Below are positions 20,601 to 30,338 of a stretch of DNA of 64,000 nt, one piece after another. A model generated the notes under the pieces. It ran no database searches. It was given only the letters and a program-made list of their open reading frames with translations, and was not told where the DNA came from. Every line of letters begins with the position of its first letter. The stretch's first letter is position 1. The translations under genes were made by a program, and so were the position numbers. Source of the stretch: Nannocystis bainbridge (GTDB lineage Bacteria; Myxococcota_A; Polyangia; Nannocystales; Nannocystaceae); assembly GCF_028368995.1 (NCBI RefSeq), contig NZ_JAQNDL010000003.1, positions 434,001 through 498,000 of the forward strand, read 5' to 3'.

Positions 20601-21020
20601 ATGCAACGCACCTTCGCCATCATCAAGCCAGACGCCGTCGCCGCCGGTCACCAGGGCGGGATCCTCGCCGCGCTTCAGGAGTCCGGCCTGCGCCTCGTCG
20701 CCATCAAGGCCATTCGCCTCTCCACCGCCCAGGCCGAGGGCTTCTACGCGGTCCACTCGGCCCGCCCGTTCTTCCGCAGCCTCGTCACCTTCATGACCGA
20801 GGGTCCGGTGGTCGCCATGGTCCTCGAGGGCGAGGACGCCATCGCCAAGTGGCGCGGCCTGATGGGCCCGACCGACGCCACCAAGGCCGGCAAGGAGACC
20901 CTCCGCGGCCGCTTCGGCACCAGCATCGAGCGCAACGCCACCCACGGCTCCGACGCGCCCGACACCGCCGCCTACGAGATCGGCTTCTTCTTCAGCGGCC
21001 TCGAGCTCGCCGGCCTGTGA
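20601..21020 (+). CDS. ndk: Nucleoside diphosphate kinase
   Basis: A 139-residue enzyme that balances nucleoside triphosphate pools by phosphate transfer through a histidine. The N-terminal FAIIKPDAV, the EGPVVAMVLEGEDAI segment and the active-site RNATHGSD (phospho-His115) are all present, and the length is typical. ATG 20601 starts exactly where family members start, while the longer frame would add Arg/Pro-rich residues. It is followed after 31 nt by rlmN on the same strand, so co-transcription is likely. Confidence 0.96.
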   Translation: MQRTFAIIKPDAVAAGHQGGILAALQESGLRLVAIKAIRLSTAQAEGFYAVHSARPFFRSLVTFMTEGPVVAMVLEGEDAIAKWRGLMGPTDATKAGKETLRGRFGTSIERNATHGSDAPDTAAYEIGFFFSGLELAGL

Positions 21021-21051
21021 GCCGCCCGGGCGCCCTCGCATCACCTGTCCC

Positions 21052-22203
<1,152 letters not shown>

Positions 22204-22271
22204 CACCGGACCGCGCGGCCCGAATCCGCGCGTGGGGCCGCGGCGGCCGGCGTGGTAGCCTGCGGCCCGAC

Positions 22272-25200
22272 GTGGCCGGCCCCGGAGACACCCAAGCGCC
22301 CCGCGCCGGCGCCTCGGAGCTGGACGCGACCACGGCCCCGCCCGCGCTTTCGGCCAGGGACCCGCTCGCCACCGTCGCCAGCGCCAGGCCAGCCCCGCCG
22401 GTCCACGACCCGCTCGCCACCGTCGCCAGCGCCAGGCCGGCCCCGCCGGTCCACGACCCGCTCGCCACGATCGCCAGCGCCAAGCCGCAGTGGGACGCCC
22501 CCGCGCCGGGCGAGCGCGACGCCGCCGGTCCGCCGCGGATCGGTCGCTTCGTGGTCCTGCGCGAGGTCGGCCGCGGCGCGATGGGGGTCGTCTACGCCGG
22601 CTACGACGAGGAGCTCGACCGCCGCGTCGCGCTCAAGTTGGTCCAGACCAGCGGCCACGACGACCCCTCGTTCGGCCGCGCCCAGCTGCTGCGCGAGGCC
22701 CAGGCGCTGGCCCGCCTCACCCACCCCAACGTCGTCGCCGTCCACGAGGCCGGCGAGTTCCGCGGCGCCGTCTTCATCGCCATGGAGTACGTCGACGGCG
22801 TCGACCTCCACCGCTGGCTGGCGCAGGCGCCCCGCAGCTGGCGCGAGATCGTCGCCGCTCTGCGCCAGGCCGGCGAGGGCCTGCGCGCCGCCCACGACGG
22901 CGGCCTGGTCCACCGCGACTTCAAGCCGAGCAACGTGCTCGTCGGCGCCGACGGCCGCGTCCGCGTCGCCGACTTCGGGCTCGCCACCCGGCGCGGAAGG
23001 ACAGGTTCTTCGGGACATGTCCCGAAGACCACGTCACCGCTGATCACCGCCGAGGCCCTGGCGACCCTCGCCGGCAGCGGCGCGCTGATCGGCACCCCCG
23101 CTTACATGGCGCCGGAGCAGCTGCGACGCGAGCCGGCCACCGCCGCCAGCGACCAGTTCGCGTTCTGCGTCACCCTCTACGAGGCGCTGTACGGCCGGCG
23201 CCCGTTCACCGGCGACACCCTCGAGGTCCTCGCCGAGCACGTGCTGCACGCCGAGCCGCCGCCGGCCGCGCCCGACCCGCGCGTGCCGCAGTGGCTGCAC
23301 GCCGTGCTCGTGCGCGGCCTGGCCAAGGATCCCGCGCGCCGCCACGCCGGCATGGCCGAGCTGCTCGAGCTGCTCGGCCGCGATCCCGAGGCCGAGCGCC
23401 GGCGCACCCGTCAGCGGCTGCTGCAGATCGCCGTCGCCGTGGCCGCCACCGTGATCGTCGTGCTCGGCGGCGTCGCGGCCACCCGCGCGCTGGTCCGCGC
23501 CACCGACGAGCGCCGCGCCGAGGCCCGCCTCGACGTGCTGCGCGGCCAGCTCACCGCCCTCACCGTCGCCCGCAAGCCCGACGAGGCCGCCCGCCTGTTC
23601 GCCGCCTTCGCCGCCCTGCCCGACAACCGCGGCACCGCGGCCCTGGCCCGCGCCTACCGCGAGTGGGGCGAGGCCCAGACCGACCCCGCCGCCGCCATCG
23701 ACGCCCACGCCGGCGCCTACATCGCCGCGCGCACCCGCGAGGACCAGGCCGCCGCCCTGCGCCTGCTCGCCCTGCGCCTCGCCGACAGCCGCAACTTCAC
23801 CGCCGCGGCCGCCGCCGTGGCCGCCCTCGACGCCCGCGCCCCCGAGCTCGCCGGCGACCCCCAGCTCGCCGGCCTGCGCCTGGCCGCCGCCCTCGACCGC
23901 CGCGACCTGCCGGCCGCCCGCGCCGCCCTCGACCGCCTGCCGGGCGACGATCCGAGGAGGTCTTACGGACATGTCCTTGAGAACATGTCCTCGGGGACAT
24001 TCATCGCCCGCACCGCGATCGGCCAGCGCCGCGGGGTCGACCCCGAGTTCACCGTCGGCGACTTCGACGGCGACGGCCGCCTCGAGCTGGCCACCCACGC
24101 CGACCAGCGCGAGTCGGTGGTGGTGCTGCGCGCCGACCCGAGCCTCACGCGCGTGGCCGAGGTGCCGGCCCCCGGCCTCGCCGCCGCCGCACGCATCTTG
24201 CCGCCCGCGCTCGGCGGCGAACCACTGCTGCTGCTCGGGTTCGAGAACCCTGGCGGCATCGGCGACGCCTTCGTCCGCTACGCCGTCCACCCCGCGCACG
24301 CCGGCCCGAAACTTCACGAGTGGCTCGACAGCGCGGTCCTCGGGGCCGCCGTCGCCGACCTCGACGGTGACGGCCGGGCCGAGCTCTACACCGGCAGCGG
24401 CCCGTACGCCCGCAAGCTGCGGCAGACCGCTCTGGATCCTCAAGGCGCGTGGCAGACCCGGCCCGCCCACCCCTCGACTGACGCCGCCATCTCCGACATC
24501 AACGCCGTGCTCGCCGGCGACCTCGACGGCGACGGCCGGGCCGAGCTCGTGGTCGTCGCCGGCCCGTGGTCGGCCTACGACGTCCGCGTGTTGCAGGCCG
24601 GCGACGACGGCCGCCTGCGCATGCTGGCCCGCCGCAGCCTCGGCTTCGTCGAGTCGGCGGTGCTGCTGCGGGCCGGCGGCGAGCTGCGGATCGCCGCCAC
24701 CAAGCGCGACGACTACCCCAACCCCGGCCGCTTCTCCGAGGCCGCCCCGTACGGCGAACCCGAGGGCCTCTACGTGCTCGCGCTCGACGGCGACACGCTG
24801 GCCACGCGCCAGCACTTCGCGCTGCCCGAGGGCGCCGAGCCGCGCTCCGGGCCTCGCTGGCTGCGCGTCGTCGACCTCGACGGCGACGGCGTCGACGACC
24901 TCGTGGCCGAGAGCGCGCACGACCTGGCGATCCACCGCGGCGACGGCGAGGCCTTGCAGGCGCCGCTGCGGCTCGCCGGCGTGCACGTGCGCGCCGCCGC
25001 CGACTTCGACGCCGACCCCGCTCACGAGCTCCTGGTCGTCTTGCCCGGCGACGGCGACAACCTCGTCATCCTCGGCGCCGGCGACACCCCGCTGCCCGCC
25101 ATCGACCGCCCCGAGCCCGAGGCCCGGCCGATCGGCGCCGTCTCCGACCCCGCGCTCGTCGACGCCTGGCAGCACGCCGAGGAGCTGGCCGCCATCGGCC

Positions 25201-26876
25201 TGCCGCGCCGCAGCGCCGACGAGCTGGCCGCCATCGCCCGCCTCTCGGAACATGCCCATGAGGACATGCTCCTTCGGGCAGCCGATCTCTACGCCGCCGC
25301 CGAAGCGCACGCCCTCGCCGCCGAGCACTACCTCGCCGCCGCCGCCAGCCCCGACCTGGCCGCGCGCGCCCTGGCCGGCGCGATCGCCAGCCGGCGCGCC
25401 CTCGGCGACTACGCGGCCGCGCTCGAGCTCGCGGTCCGCCGCGCCGCCCTGCCCGGCCTCGACCTCCGGATCCGCCGCGAGGCCGAGGCCGAGCTCGACG
25501 CCCTGCGCCGGGCCACCGCCCAGCGCCCGACGCTCGCGCTCCGCTTCGATCGCCCGCTCGATCCGTCGTGGCGCGTGTTCGACCCGCTGTCGTTCGCCCG
25601 CAGCCCCGGCGACGGCAGCCTGTCCCTTCAGACATCCGCCGATCGCGTGCTCGCCGAGTTCCCGCTCGAGTGGGACCGCGGCACCACCTCGCTCACCGTC
25701 GACGGTGCGCTCGGTGACCTCGAGTGGGGCAGCCACCTGACCATCGCCGTCACCCCGGTCGACGGCGACGACATCTACCTCGGCGTGCGCGCCGAGTCGC
25801 GCGGCCGCAGCGAGCGGCCCGAACAGAACGTCACCCCCGTCACCGGCGCCAACGGCAACCTCGGCTTCTACGGCCTCTCGCTCCCCCCCGGCGGGTCGCG
25901 GCGCTTCCGCGTCGGCATTCATCACTTCCCCGACCTCGGCACCGCCCACCTCGAGCTCGCCACCGACGGCGAAGCGCCGCGGCGGGTCGTGCTGCGCCAG
26001 GGCCCGCAGTCGCCGCCGCCCGGCCCGCTGCGCCTGCGGATCCTCAGCCGGCCCGTCCAGCCGAGCAGCGTCGCCGACCTGCAGGTGTTCGCGATCGAGA
26101 TGGTCGGCCTGCGCCGCGGCACCCTGCCGGCGAGCCCGAGCGCGGACGACCCGTGGCGCGCGGTCGCCCGGCTGATCGCCGAGGACGAGATCGACGCCGC
26201 GCTCGAGCGCCTCGCCACTGCCCCGGCCGCCGCTCCCGAGGCGCTGTGGCGCGTCGACCTGCTGGCCCGCACCGGCCGCATCGACGACGCCGCCGCGGCC
26301 TTGCGCACCAGCCTCGCCGGCCTCGCCGAGGACCACCCGTTCCACGCGCGCCTGCGCCAGCGGCTCATGCGCGACCCCGACAACTTCATCCTCGCGGCCA
26401 AGCGCGTGCTCGGGCCGGCGCTGTACGACCTGTTCGTGGACCCGAGCCGGCTCGAGTACACGTGGCGACCGGCGCGGATCCGTCATCACCTCGCCGACCT
26501 CGCCGACCTGCCGGTGACGCTGCCCGAGCGCGCCAGCGCCGACGCCCGCCGCCACCATCGCAACGCCCTGTACCTGCGCGGCTTCGCCTGGCAGCGCGCC
26601 GGTCGCTACGACCACGCCCTGCGCGACCTCGAGGCCGTGCTCCCGCTGCTCACCGAGTCGGACGACGCGCCCATGCGCAAGTACGTGCTGCGCCGCCTCG
26701 TCGACGCCAGCATCCACATGCGCGACCCGACCCGCGCGCGCCGGTGGATCACCGCGGCCCTGCTCGAGTCGCAGACCGCCGACCTCCTGCTCGAGGGCCT
26801 GCGCCAGCGCCCCGGCGTCGAAGCGATCTTCACCTCCGCCGACTGGGCCCGCTTCGAGGCGCTCACGCGCCGCTGA
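22272..26876 (+). CDS. Large Ser/Thr kinase fused to TM, helical and FG-GAP domains
   Basis: A 1534-residue receptor-like kinase. A 48-nt repeat gives three copies of a 16-residue linker (DPLATVASARP...) at 30-72. The kinase domain has GRGAMGVV, VALKLV (K122), HRDFKPSN (214-221), DFG (234-236) and APE (280-282). TM: LLQIAVAVAATVIVVLGG (about 383-400). Outside lie helical repeats, then at about 590-970 several FG-GAP calcium loops (DFDGDGRLEL, DLDGDGRAEL twice, DLDGDGVDDL), then another long helical/beta C-terminal region. The palindromic repeat is translated at three or four points, one inside the kinase activation segment (SSGHVPKTTS, 246-255). The start is GTG 22272, in frame and nearest the linker repeats. 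Fusion of a kinase with FG-GAP repeats suggests sensing of a ligand or surface. Confidence 0.83.
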   Translation: MAGPGDTQAPRAGASELDATTAPPALSARDPLATVASARPAPPVHDPLATVASARPAPPVHDPLATIASAKPQWDAPAPGERDAAGPPRIGRFVVLREVGRGAMGVVYAGYDEELDRRVALKLVQTSGHDDPSFGRAQLLREAQALARLTHPNVVAVHEAGEFRGAVFIAMEYVDGVDLHRWLAQAPRSWREIVAALRQAGEGLRAAHDGGLVHRDFKPSNVLVGADGRVRVADFGLATRRGRTGSSGHVPKTTSPLITAEALATLAGSGALIGTPAYMAPEQLRREPATAASDQFAFCVTLYEALYGRRPFTGDTLEVLAEHVLHAEPPPAAPDPRVPQWLHAVLVRGLAKDPARRHAGMAELLELLGRDPEAERRRTRQRLLQIAVAVAATVIVVLGGVAATRALVRATDERRAEARLDVLRGQLTALTVARKPDEAARLFAAFAALPDNRGTAALARAYREWGEAQTDPAAAIDAHAGAYIAARTREDQAAALRLLALRLADSRNFTAAAAAVAALDARAPELAGDPQLAGLRLAAALDRRDLPAARAALDRLPGDDPRRSYGHVLENMSSGTFIARTAIGQRRGVDPEFTVGDFDGDGRLELATHADQRESVVVLRADPSLTRVAEVPAPGLAAAARILPPALGGEPLLLLGFENPGGIGDAFVRYAVHPAHAGPKLHEWLDSAVLGAAVADLDGDGRAELYTGSGPYARKLRQTALDPQGAWQTRPAHPSTDAAISDINAVLAGDLDGDGRAELVVVAGPWSAYDVRVLQAGDDGRLRMLARRSLGFVESAVLLRAGGELRIAATKRDDYPNPGRFSEAAPYGEPEGLYVLALDGDTLATRQHFALPEGAEPRSGPRWLRVVDLDGDGVDDLVAESAHDLAIHRGDGEALQAPLRLAGVHVRAAADFDADPAHELLVVLPGDGDNLVILGAGDTPLPAIDRPEPEARPIGAVSDPALVDAWQHAEELAAIGLPRRSADELAAIARLSEHAHEDMLLRAADLYAAAEAHALAAEHYLAAAASPDLAARALAGAIASRRALGDYAAALELAVRRAALPGLDLRIRREAEAELDALRRATAQRPTLALRFDRPLDPSWRVFDPLSFARSPGDGSLSLQTSADRVLAEFPLEWDRGTTSLTVDGALGDLEWGSHLTIAVTPVDGDDIYLGVRAESRGRSERPEQNVTPVTGANGNLGFYGLSLPPGGSRRFRVGIHHFPDLGTAHLELATDGEAPRRVVLRQGPQSPPPGPLRLRILSRPVQPSSVADLQVFAIEMVGLRRGTLPASPSADDPWRAVARLIAEDEIDAALERLATAPAAAPEALWRVDLLARTGRIDDAAAALRTSLAGLAEDHPFHARLRQRLMRDPDNFILAAKRVLGPALYDLFVDPSRLEYTWRPARIRHHLADLADLPVTLPERASADARRHHRNALYLRGFAWQRAGRYDHALRDLEAVLPLLTESDDAPMRKYVLRRLVDASIHMRDPTRARRWITAALLESQTADLLLEGLRQRPGVEAIFTSADWARFEALTRR
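22359..22490. repeat. 48-bp tandem repeat, about 2.8 copies
   Basis: Copies begin at 22359, 22407 and 22455 and encode a 16-residue Ala/Pro linker at the kinase N-terminus. The first two differ at one base, so copy number may vary between strains. Confidence 0.85.
23001..23042. repeat. Palindromic units (3) in a kinase activation segment
   Basis: Units start at 23001 (ACAGGT), 23015 (ACATGT) and 23029 (CCACGTCA). They lie between the DFG and APE motifs of the kinase. Confidence 0.75.
23969..24010. repeat. Palindromic array, 3 units, in the kinase gene
   Basis: Cores start at 23969, 23983 and 23997. They are translated as YGHVLENMSSGTF at the border between the helical and FG-GAP parts. Confidence 0.8.
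25250..25291. repeat. Palindromic units (3) in the kinase gene
   Basis: Units start at 25250, 25264 and 25278, translated as EHAHEDMLLRAAD within a helical region. Confidence 0.7.
25618..25645. repeat. 14-nt unit pair in the kinase gene
   Basis: Units start at 25618 (GCCTGTCCCTTCAG) and 25632 (ACATCC). Confidence 0.5.
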
Positions 26877-26929
26877 CGCTTGCCGGCCGCGCGGGCGCCA
26901 GGTATTCGTGTCCCCAGGAGGAGACCGCC

Positions 26930-27172
26930 ATGAGGAAGCTGCGCGCGAGCGGCCCCCCGAAGCTGGAGGGCGAATCCCCGCTCCTGACCGCCGACGACCT
27001 CGCGGTGTGGTTCCACTGCTCGCGGCGAGCCGTCTACGACCGCGTCTTCCGCAACCAGATCCCCGGCGTCGTCCGCCTCGGCCGCAGGCTCTACTTCGAT
27101 CGCGTCACCATCCAGGAGTGGCTGCGCCGCCGCCTGCTCGGCGCCCCGCCCGAAGACCTCGAGTTCCACTGA
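26930..27172 (+). CDS. Small helix-turn-helix DNA-binding protein
   Basis: An 80-residue protein with an excisionase/MerR-like HTH (HTH_17 type): LLTADDLAVWFHCSRRAVYD, then IPGVVRLGRRLYFDRVTIQEWL. Such proteins bind DNA as small regulators or recombination directionality factors. A strong ribosome binding site AGGAGGAG lies 7 nt before the ATG, the best in this part of the window, so it is probably well translated. No integrase or phage gene is near, which favours a regulatory role. Its stop lies in a perfect palindrome shared with the convergent gene. Confidence 0.75.
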   Translation: MRKLRASGPPKLEGESPLLTADDLAVWFHCSRRAVYDRVFRNQIPGVVRLGRRLYFDRVTIQEWLRRRLLGAPPEDLEFH

Positions 27173-27182
27173 CTCAGTGGAA
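27164..27182. promoter_or_regulatory. Perfect 19-bp palindrome over two convergent stop codons
   Basis: TTCCACTGACTCAGTGGAA is perfectly symmetrical about base 27173. Each strand encodes Phe-His-stop, so both convergent proteins end FH. The arms could form a short hairpin acting on either transcript, but no T-run follows. Confidence 0.55.
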
Positions 27183-28166
27183 GTAGCGCTGGATCTGCCC
27201 GCCGTTCTGCTCGAACTCGAAGGCGAACCCGAACTCGATCAGCCCCGTCCGCGGATCGATCAACTGCGCCGGCGGGTTGCCGAACGGCGCCGCCGCCCGC
27301 ACCGCGCGGATCGCCTCCTCGTCGAGGTAACCCAGCCCGGCCGGCCGGTCGATCGAGATCTTGTGGATCGAGCCGTCGGGGTTGAGGCGGATGTAGAGCG
27401 ACGTCACCCACGACTTGGTGCCGACCTTCATGCTGTCCGACGCCCGGCGCTCGTGCAGCGGGCCCGGCTCCCAGTGGCCGGCCACCGCGTCGCGCACCCG
27501 GTTGAAGAACGACGCGTACTTCCAGCGGCGCGAGTTGAGGACGTTGTCGGCCCCCTCGGGCACGTTCTTGTCGATCGAGTCCATCGTCCCGGCCTGGCCG
27601 AGCGCTCGCTCCATCGACCCTGGCGTGCCGCGCAGCCCCGGGTTGCCGCCCGGCGCTGCACCGCCTGGCGCCAGCGGCATCGGCCCCAGCGCGCCCGGAT
27701 CGACCTGCGGCCCCTCCGGCTGCAACCCCTCGCGCACGCTCGGCGCCTGCTGCGGACGCCGCTTGTTCGGCGAGTTGTCCGCGTCGGGCGCGGTGCCCGG
27801 CAGCATCGGCAGCCCGCCCGGCGTCGGCCGCACGTTCGGCGCGCGCGTCTCCTTGTCGGTCGACTGGTCGAACTCCGACAGGTACTTGGCGTCGTCGGGC
27901 GCCTTCTCCTTGCTCGTCCGGTCCTGCTTGATGAGGCGGCCCTTCGGCGGCTCGCGCGGCTGCGCCTCGGCCTCCGGCGGCGGCTCCTCCTCCGGGGGCA
28001 CCAGCGCCACGTCCATCCACCCCTCCGAGCGCGGCAGCGGCGGCGTGTCCCAGCCGAGCTCGATGAGCTGGTTGCCCAGCGGCCACAGCACCAGGTGCAC
28101 CAGCAGCGACGCCAGCAGCATGAAGACCACCAGGGTCAACCCGGAGTTGTCGCGCGGGCGTGGCAT
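27174..28166 (-). CDS. TonB-like energy-transducing protein
   Basis: A 330-residue protein with the TonB plan: short cytoplasmic N-terminus, one TM helix (LTLVVFMLLASLLVHLVLWPL, about 10-30), a long Pro/Glu-rich periplasmic linker, and a C-terminal domain with LYIRLNPDGSIHKISI and LGYLDEEAIRAVRAAAPF, as in TonB C-terminal domains. It would couple the proton gradient to an outer-membrane partner through ExbBD, which are not nearby. The start at 28166 (MPRPRDNSG) places the TM correctly. It diverges from thyX with 58 nt between. Confidence 0.78.
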   Translation of the reverse strand: MPRPRDNSGLTLVVFMLLASLLVHLVLWPLGNQLIELGWDTPPLPRSEGWMDVALVPPEEEPPPEAEAQPREPPKGRLIKQDRTSKEKAPDDAKYLSEFDQSTDKETRAPNVRPTPGGLPMLPGTAPDADNSPNKRRPQQAPSVREGLQPEGPQVDPGALGPMPLAPGGAAPGGNPGLRGTPGSMERALGQAGTMDSIDKNVPEGADNVLNSRRWKYASFFNRVRDAVAGHWEPGPLHERRASDSMKVGTKSWVTSLYIRLNPDGSIHKISIDRPAGLGYLDEEAIRAVRAAAPFGNPPAQLIDPRTGLIEFGFAFEFEQNGGQIQRYFH

Positions 28167-28224
28167 GGGCCGTCCCCAGTATAGCCGCCTCGGTCGCCAA
28201 CGGCTGCGGTATACCCTGCGGCCG

Positions 28225-29115
28225 ATGACCGTCACCGCCCGCCCGCTCTCCCCCGGCGCCGAGGCCCTGCTGGGGCGCGAGGTCCCCGTCCTCGACCTGG
28301 GCTTCGTCCAGCCGATCGACTACATGGGCAACGACAACGACATCGTTCAGGCCGCTCGCGTCAGCTACGGCCCGTCCACGCGCAAGGTCCACGACGACCG
28401 CGGCCTGCTGCGCTACCTCATGCGCCACCGGCACACCACGCCGTTCGAGATGTGCGAGGTCAAGTTCCGCTGCAAGATGCCGATCTTCGTCGCCCGCCAG
28501 TGGATCCGCCACCGGACGGCCAACGTCAACGAGATGTCGCTGCGCTACAGCGAGGCGCCCGACGAATTCTACGTCCCGGCGCTCGAGCACGTCACCCTGC
28601 AGTCGACGACCAACCGCCAGGGCCGCGACGCCGAGACCGCCGTCCCCGCCGAGCTGCGCGAGCGGGTGCGCGCCCTGCTGCACACCCGCCACGAGCAGCT
28701 CTACGCCGACTACCAGACCCTCGCCGGCGAGCTCGGGATCGCCCGCGAGCTCGCCCGCACCCTGCTGCCGGTGTCGCTTTACACGCAGTGGATCTGGAAG
28801 ATCGACCTGCACAACCTGATGCATTTCCTCGACCTCCGCCTCGACCCCCACGCGCAGATCGAGATCCGCCTGTTCGCCGAGGCGATGGCCGGGTTCGTCC
28901 AGGCGTGGGTCCCGCAGTCGTGGGAGGCCTTCGTCGACTACCGCCGCGAGGCCCTGCCCCTCACCCGCCTCGACGGCGTGGCCCTGGCCCACATGCTGAA
29001 GGGCGAGGACGCCGACGCCGCCGCCGCCCGGGCCGGCCTCCAGGGCCGCGAGCTGCGCGAGTTCCACGACAAGCTGGCCCGCCTGCGCGGCCTGACCGAA
29101 GAGTCAGGTTCGTAG
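28225..29115 (+). CDS. thyX: FAD-dependent thymidylate synthase
   Basis: A 296-residue ThyX, which makes dTMP from dUMP using FAD, NADPH and methylene-tetrahydrofolate. The ThyX signature RHRTANVNEMSLRYSE is clear, and the flavin-site segment MRHRHTTPFEMCEVKF and C-terminal YTQWIWKIDLHNLMHFL are typical. It is somewhat longer at the C-terminus than the roughly 220-250 residues common in the family, though longer forms are known. The final residues ESGS and the stop fall in a degenerate repeat unit at the start of the following array. Confidence 0.94.
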   Translation: MTVTARPLSPGAEALLGREVPVLDLGFVQPIDYMGNDNDIVQAARVSYGPSTRKVHDDRGLLRYLMRHRHTTPFEMCEVKFRCKMPIFVARQWIRHRTANVNEMSLRYSEAPDEFYVPALEHVTLQSTTNRQGRDAETAVPAELRERVRALLHTRHEQLYADYQTLAGELGIARELARTLLPVSLYTQWIWKIDLHNLMHFLDLRLDPHAQIEIRLFAEAMAGFVQAWVPQSWEAFVDYRREALPLTRLDGVALAHMLKGEDADAAAARAGLQGRELREFHDKLARLRGLTEESGS

Positions 29116-29173
29116 CGACATGTCCCCGAGGGCATGCCCCGAAGGGCATGTCTCGAAGCGCACCTCAGCCCGC
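29104..29173. repeat. Palindromic array, 4-5 units, between thyX and a PP2C gene
   Basis: Units start at 29104 (TCAGGT), 29118, 29132, 29146 and 29160, all 14 nt apart. It covers the thyX stop and reaches into the convergent PP2C gene end. Confidence 0.85.
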
Positions 29174-29791
29174 GACCCGGCGCGCCACCACGATCGCCAC
29201 GTCGTCGGGCAGCGCCCCGGAGCGCAGGCGCACGAGGTCGAGCAACCGCGCGGGGATCGCCGCCAGGTCCTGGCCCGTCACGACCTCCGCGATCGCCTCC
29301 AGGCGCGCATATTTCAACAGCCCGTCGGTCGCCAGGAGCAGGGTCGCGTCGCCCAGGCTGCCCGAAAAGGCCACCGGTGACGCGCACCGGCTCCCCAGCA
29401 GCGGCTTGCGCGGCTGACCCGCGGTGAGGTCGACGCAACGACCCGCGGCGTCGAACAGCAGCGCGCCCGAGTCCCCGACGCTGGCGCCGAAGATCCGTTC
29501 GCCGTCCACCCGGAGCACCACCGCCGTCGCCTCGCCGAGCGGCAGCTCGCGATCGACCCGGAGCAGCAGCTCCGCCCAGCCCGTCCCGTCCGGCAGCCTG
29601 AGGCTCGCCGCCACCGCCGCGATCACGGCCTCCGCCGCGGCCGCCCCGCCGCCGCTCCCGCCCGCGCCGTCGGCGACCACCAGCGTGGCGCCGCTCGCCA
29701 GCGGGAACACGCCCGCGCGGTCCTGGGCGCCCTCGAGCGCGCACGCGAGGGCCAGCGGTCGTCGGGGGTGCACGAGCGAATCGGAGACCAC
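29165..29791 (-). CDS. PP2C-family protein phosphatase
   Basis: A Ser/Thr phosphatase of the PP2C/PPM type, likely reversing the work of Hanks-type kinases. The metal-binding motifs are seen: LVVADGAGGSGGG, GDSGALLF, LLLATDGLLKY and PDDVAIVV. The start is not certain: the frame is open to GTG 29956, but the part upstream of GTG 29791 contains repeat-like bases (GGGACATCCTCGG) and overlaps a possible small gene on the other strand, so 29791 (208 residues) is used. GTG 29896 is another option. The location is probably cytoplasmic. Confidence 0.78.
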   Translation of the reverse strand: MVSDSLVHPRRPLALACALEGAQDRAGVFPLASGATLVVADGAGGSGGGAAAAEAVIAAVAASLRLPDGTGWAELLLRVDRELPLGEATAVVLRVDGERIFGASVGDSGALLFDAAGRCVDLTAGQPRKPLLGSRCASPVAFSGSLGDATLLLATDGLLKYARLEAIAEVVTGQDLAAIPARLLDLVRLRSGALPDDVAIVVARRVAG

Positions 29792-29879
29792 GATGTCGCC
29801 GAGCTTACCAGCTCCGCGCGCCCGCAGACCACCCGAACCTCCGAGGATGTCCCCGAGGGATAGGTCGCGCCCGTGACGT

Positions 29880-30029
29880 GTGGCCTCCGCGTCCACGCCT
29901 CCGCCGGCCCGTGGACGCGCAGGCCTGCTCCGCCTCAGGACGGTCAACAGCGTCACCTACGCCCCGCCGGAGTGGATCTGCAAGTACGGCTATCACTACG
30001 GCCCCTGCACGCACGTCTGCGGCGAGTGA
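29880..30029 (+). CDS. Possible small Cys-rich peptide, 49 residues
   Basis: A short frame starting at GTG 29880 whose C-terminal half reads YAPPEWICKYGYHYGPCTHV and then CGE-stop. Three cysteines and several aromatic residues are crowded into 24 residues, unlike the Arg/Pro/Ala noise of non-coding frames here. The N-terminal half is ordinary and may not be real. It ends 7 nt before a palindromic array. It could be a secreted or modified peptide, but there is no maturation gene nearby and the start lacks a clear ribosome binding site. Confidence 0.3.
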   Translation: MASASTPPPARGRAGLLRLRTVNSVTYAPPEWICKYGYHYGPCTHVCGE

Positions 30030-30035
30030 GCGCCG

Positions 30036-30128
30036 ACATGTCCGCAAGGACATGCATGGCATCACCTGCCTGAGATGGCCTCATGGACATGCCCTTTAAA
30101 ACATGTCCATGAGGCCATCCAGCCGGAG
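30036..30128. repeat. Palindromic array with two interleaved registers
   Basis: Units start at 30036, 30050 and 30064 in one 14-nt register, then 30073, 30087, 30101 and 30115 in another. A deletion inside the array would explain the shift. Confidence 0.8.
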
Positions 30129-30163
30129 CACGCCGCCTCCCCCTCATCCAAAACTTTCGCAGG

Positions 30164-30192
30164 ACATGCGCCTTTCAAACATGTCCTCGAAG
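30164..30192. repeat. Palindromic unit pair, 15-nt spacing
   Basis: Cores start at 30164 (ACATGC) and 30179 (ACATGT); the extra base is a rare break of the 14-nt rule. Confidence 0.7.
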
Positions 30193-30338
30193 TCACAAGA
30201 CCCGTCTCGGGCCCGCTCTCGGGCCTCCGACCCTCGCCGCGCGCACCCGCCCGCCTTCGCCGCAGATCGGCCCTGCGCCCCCTGCCGGCGCCACTGGCTT
30301 GCTCGCGGCCGTCCGCCCGTTCACCCTCTGCGGACGGC

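Larger units (their letters stand above)
30030..30338. other. Intergenic region dominated by repeats
   Basis: No gene is seen between the small peptide frame and the FG-GAP lipoprotein. The first half holds two palindromic arrays (30036-30128, 30164-30192); the second half is C-rich and without recognised signals. Confidence 0.6.

Noticed and set aside
26930..27172. The small HTH gene as an excisionase of a prophage
   Set aside because: No integrase, attachment site, tRNA gene or phage gene is seen around it.
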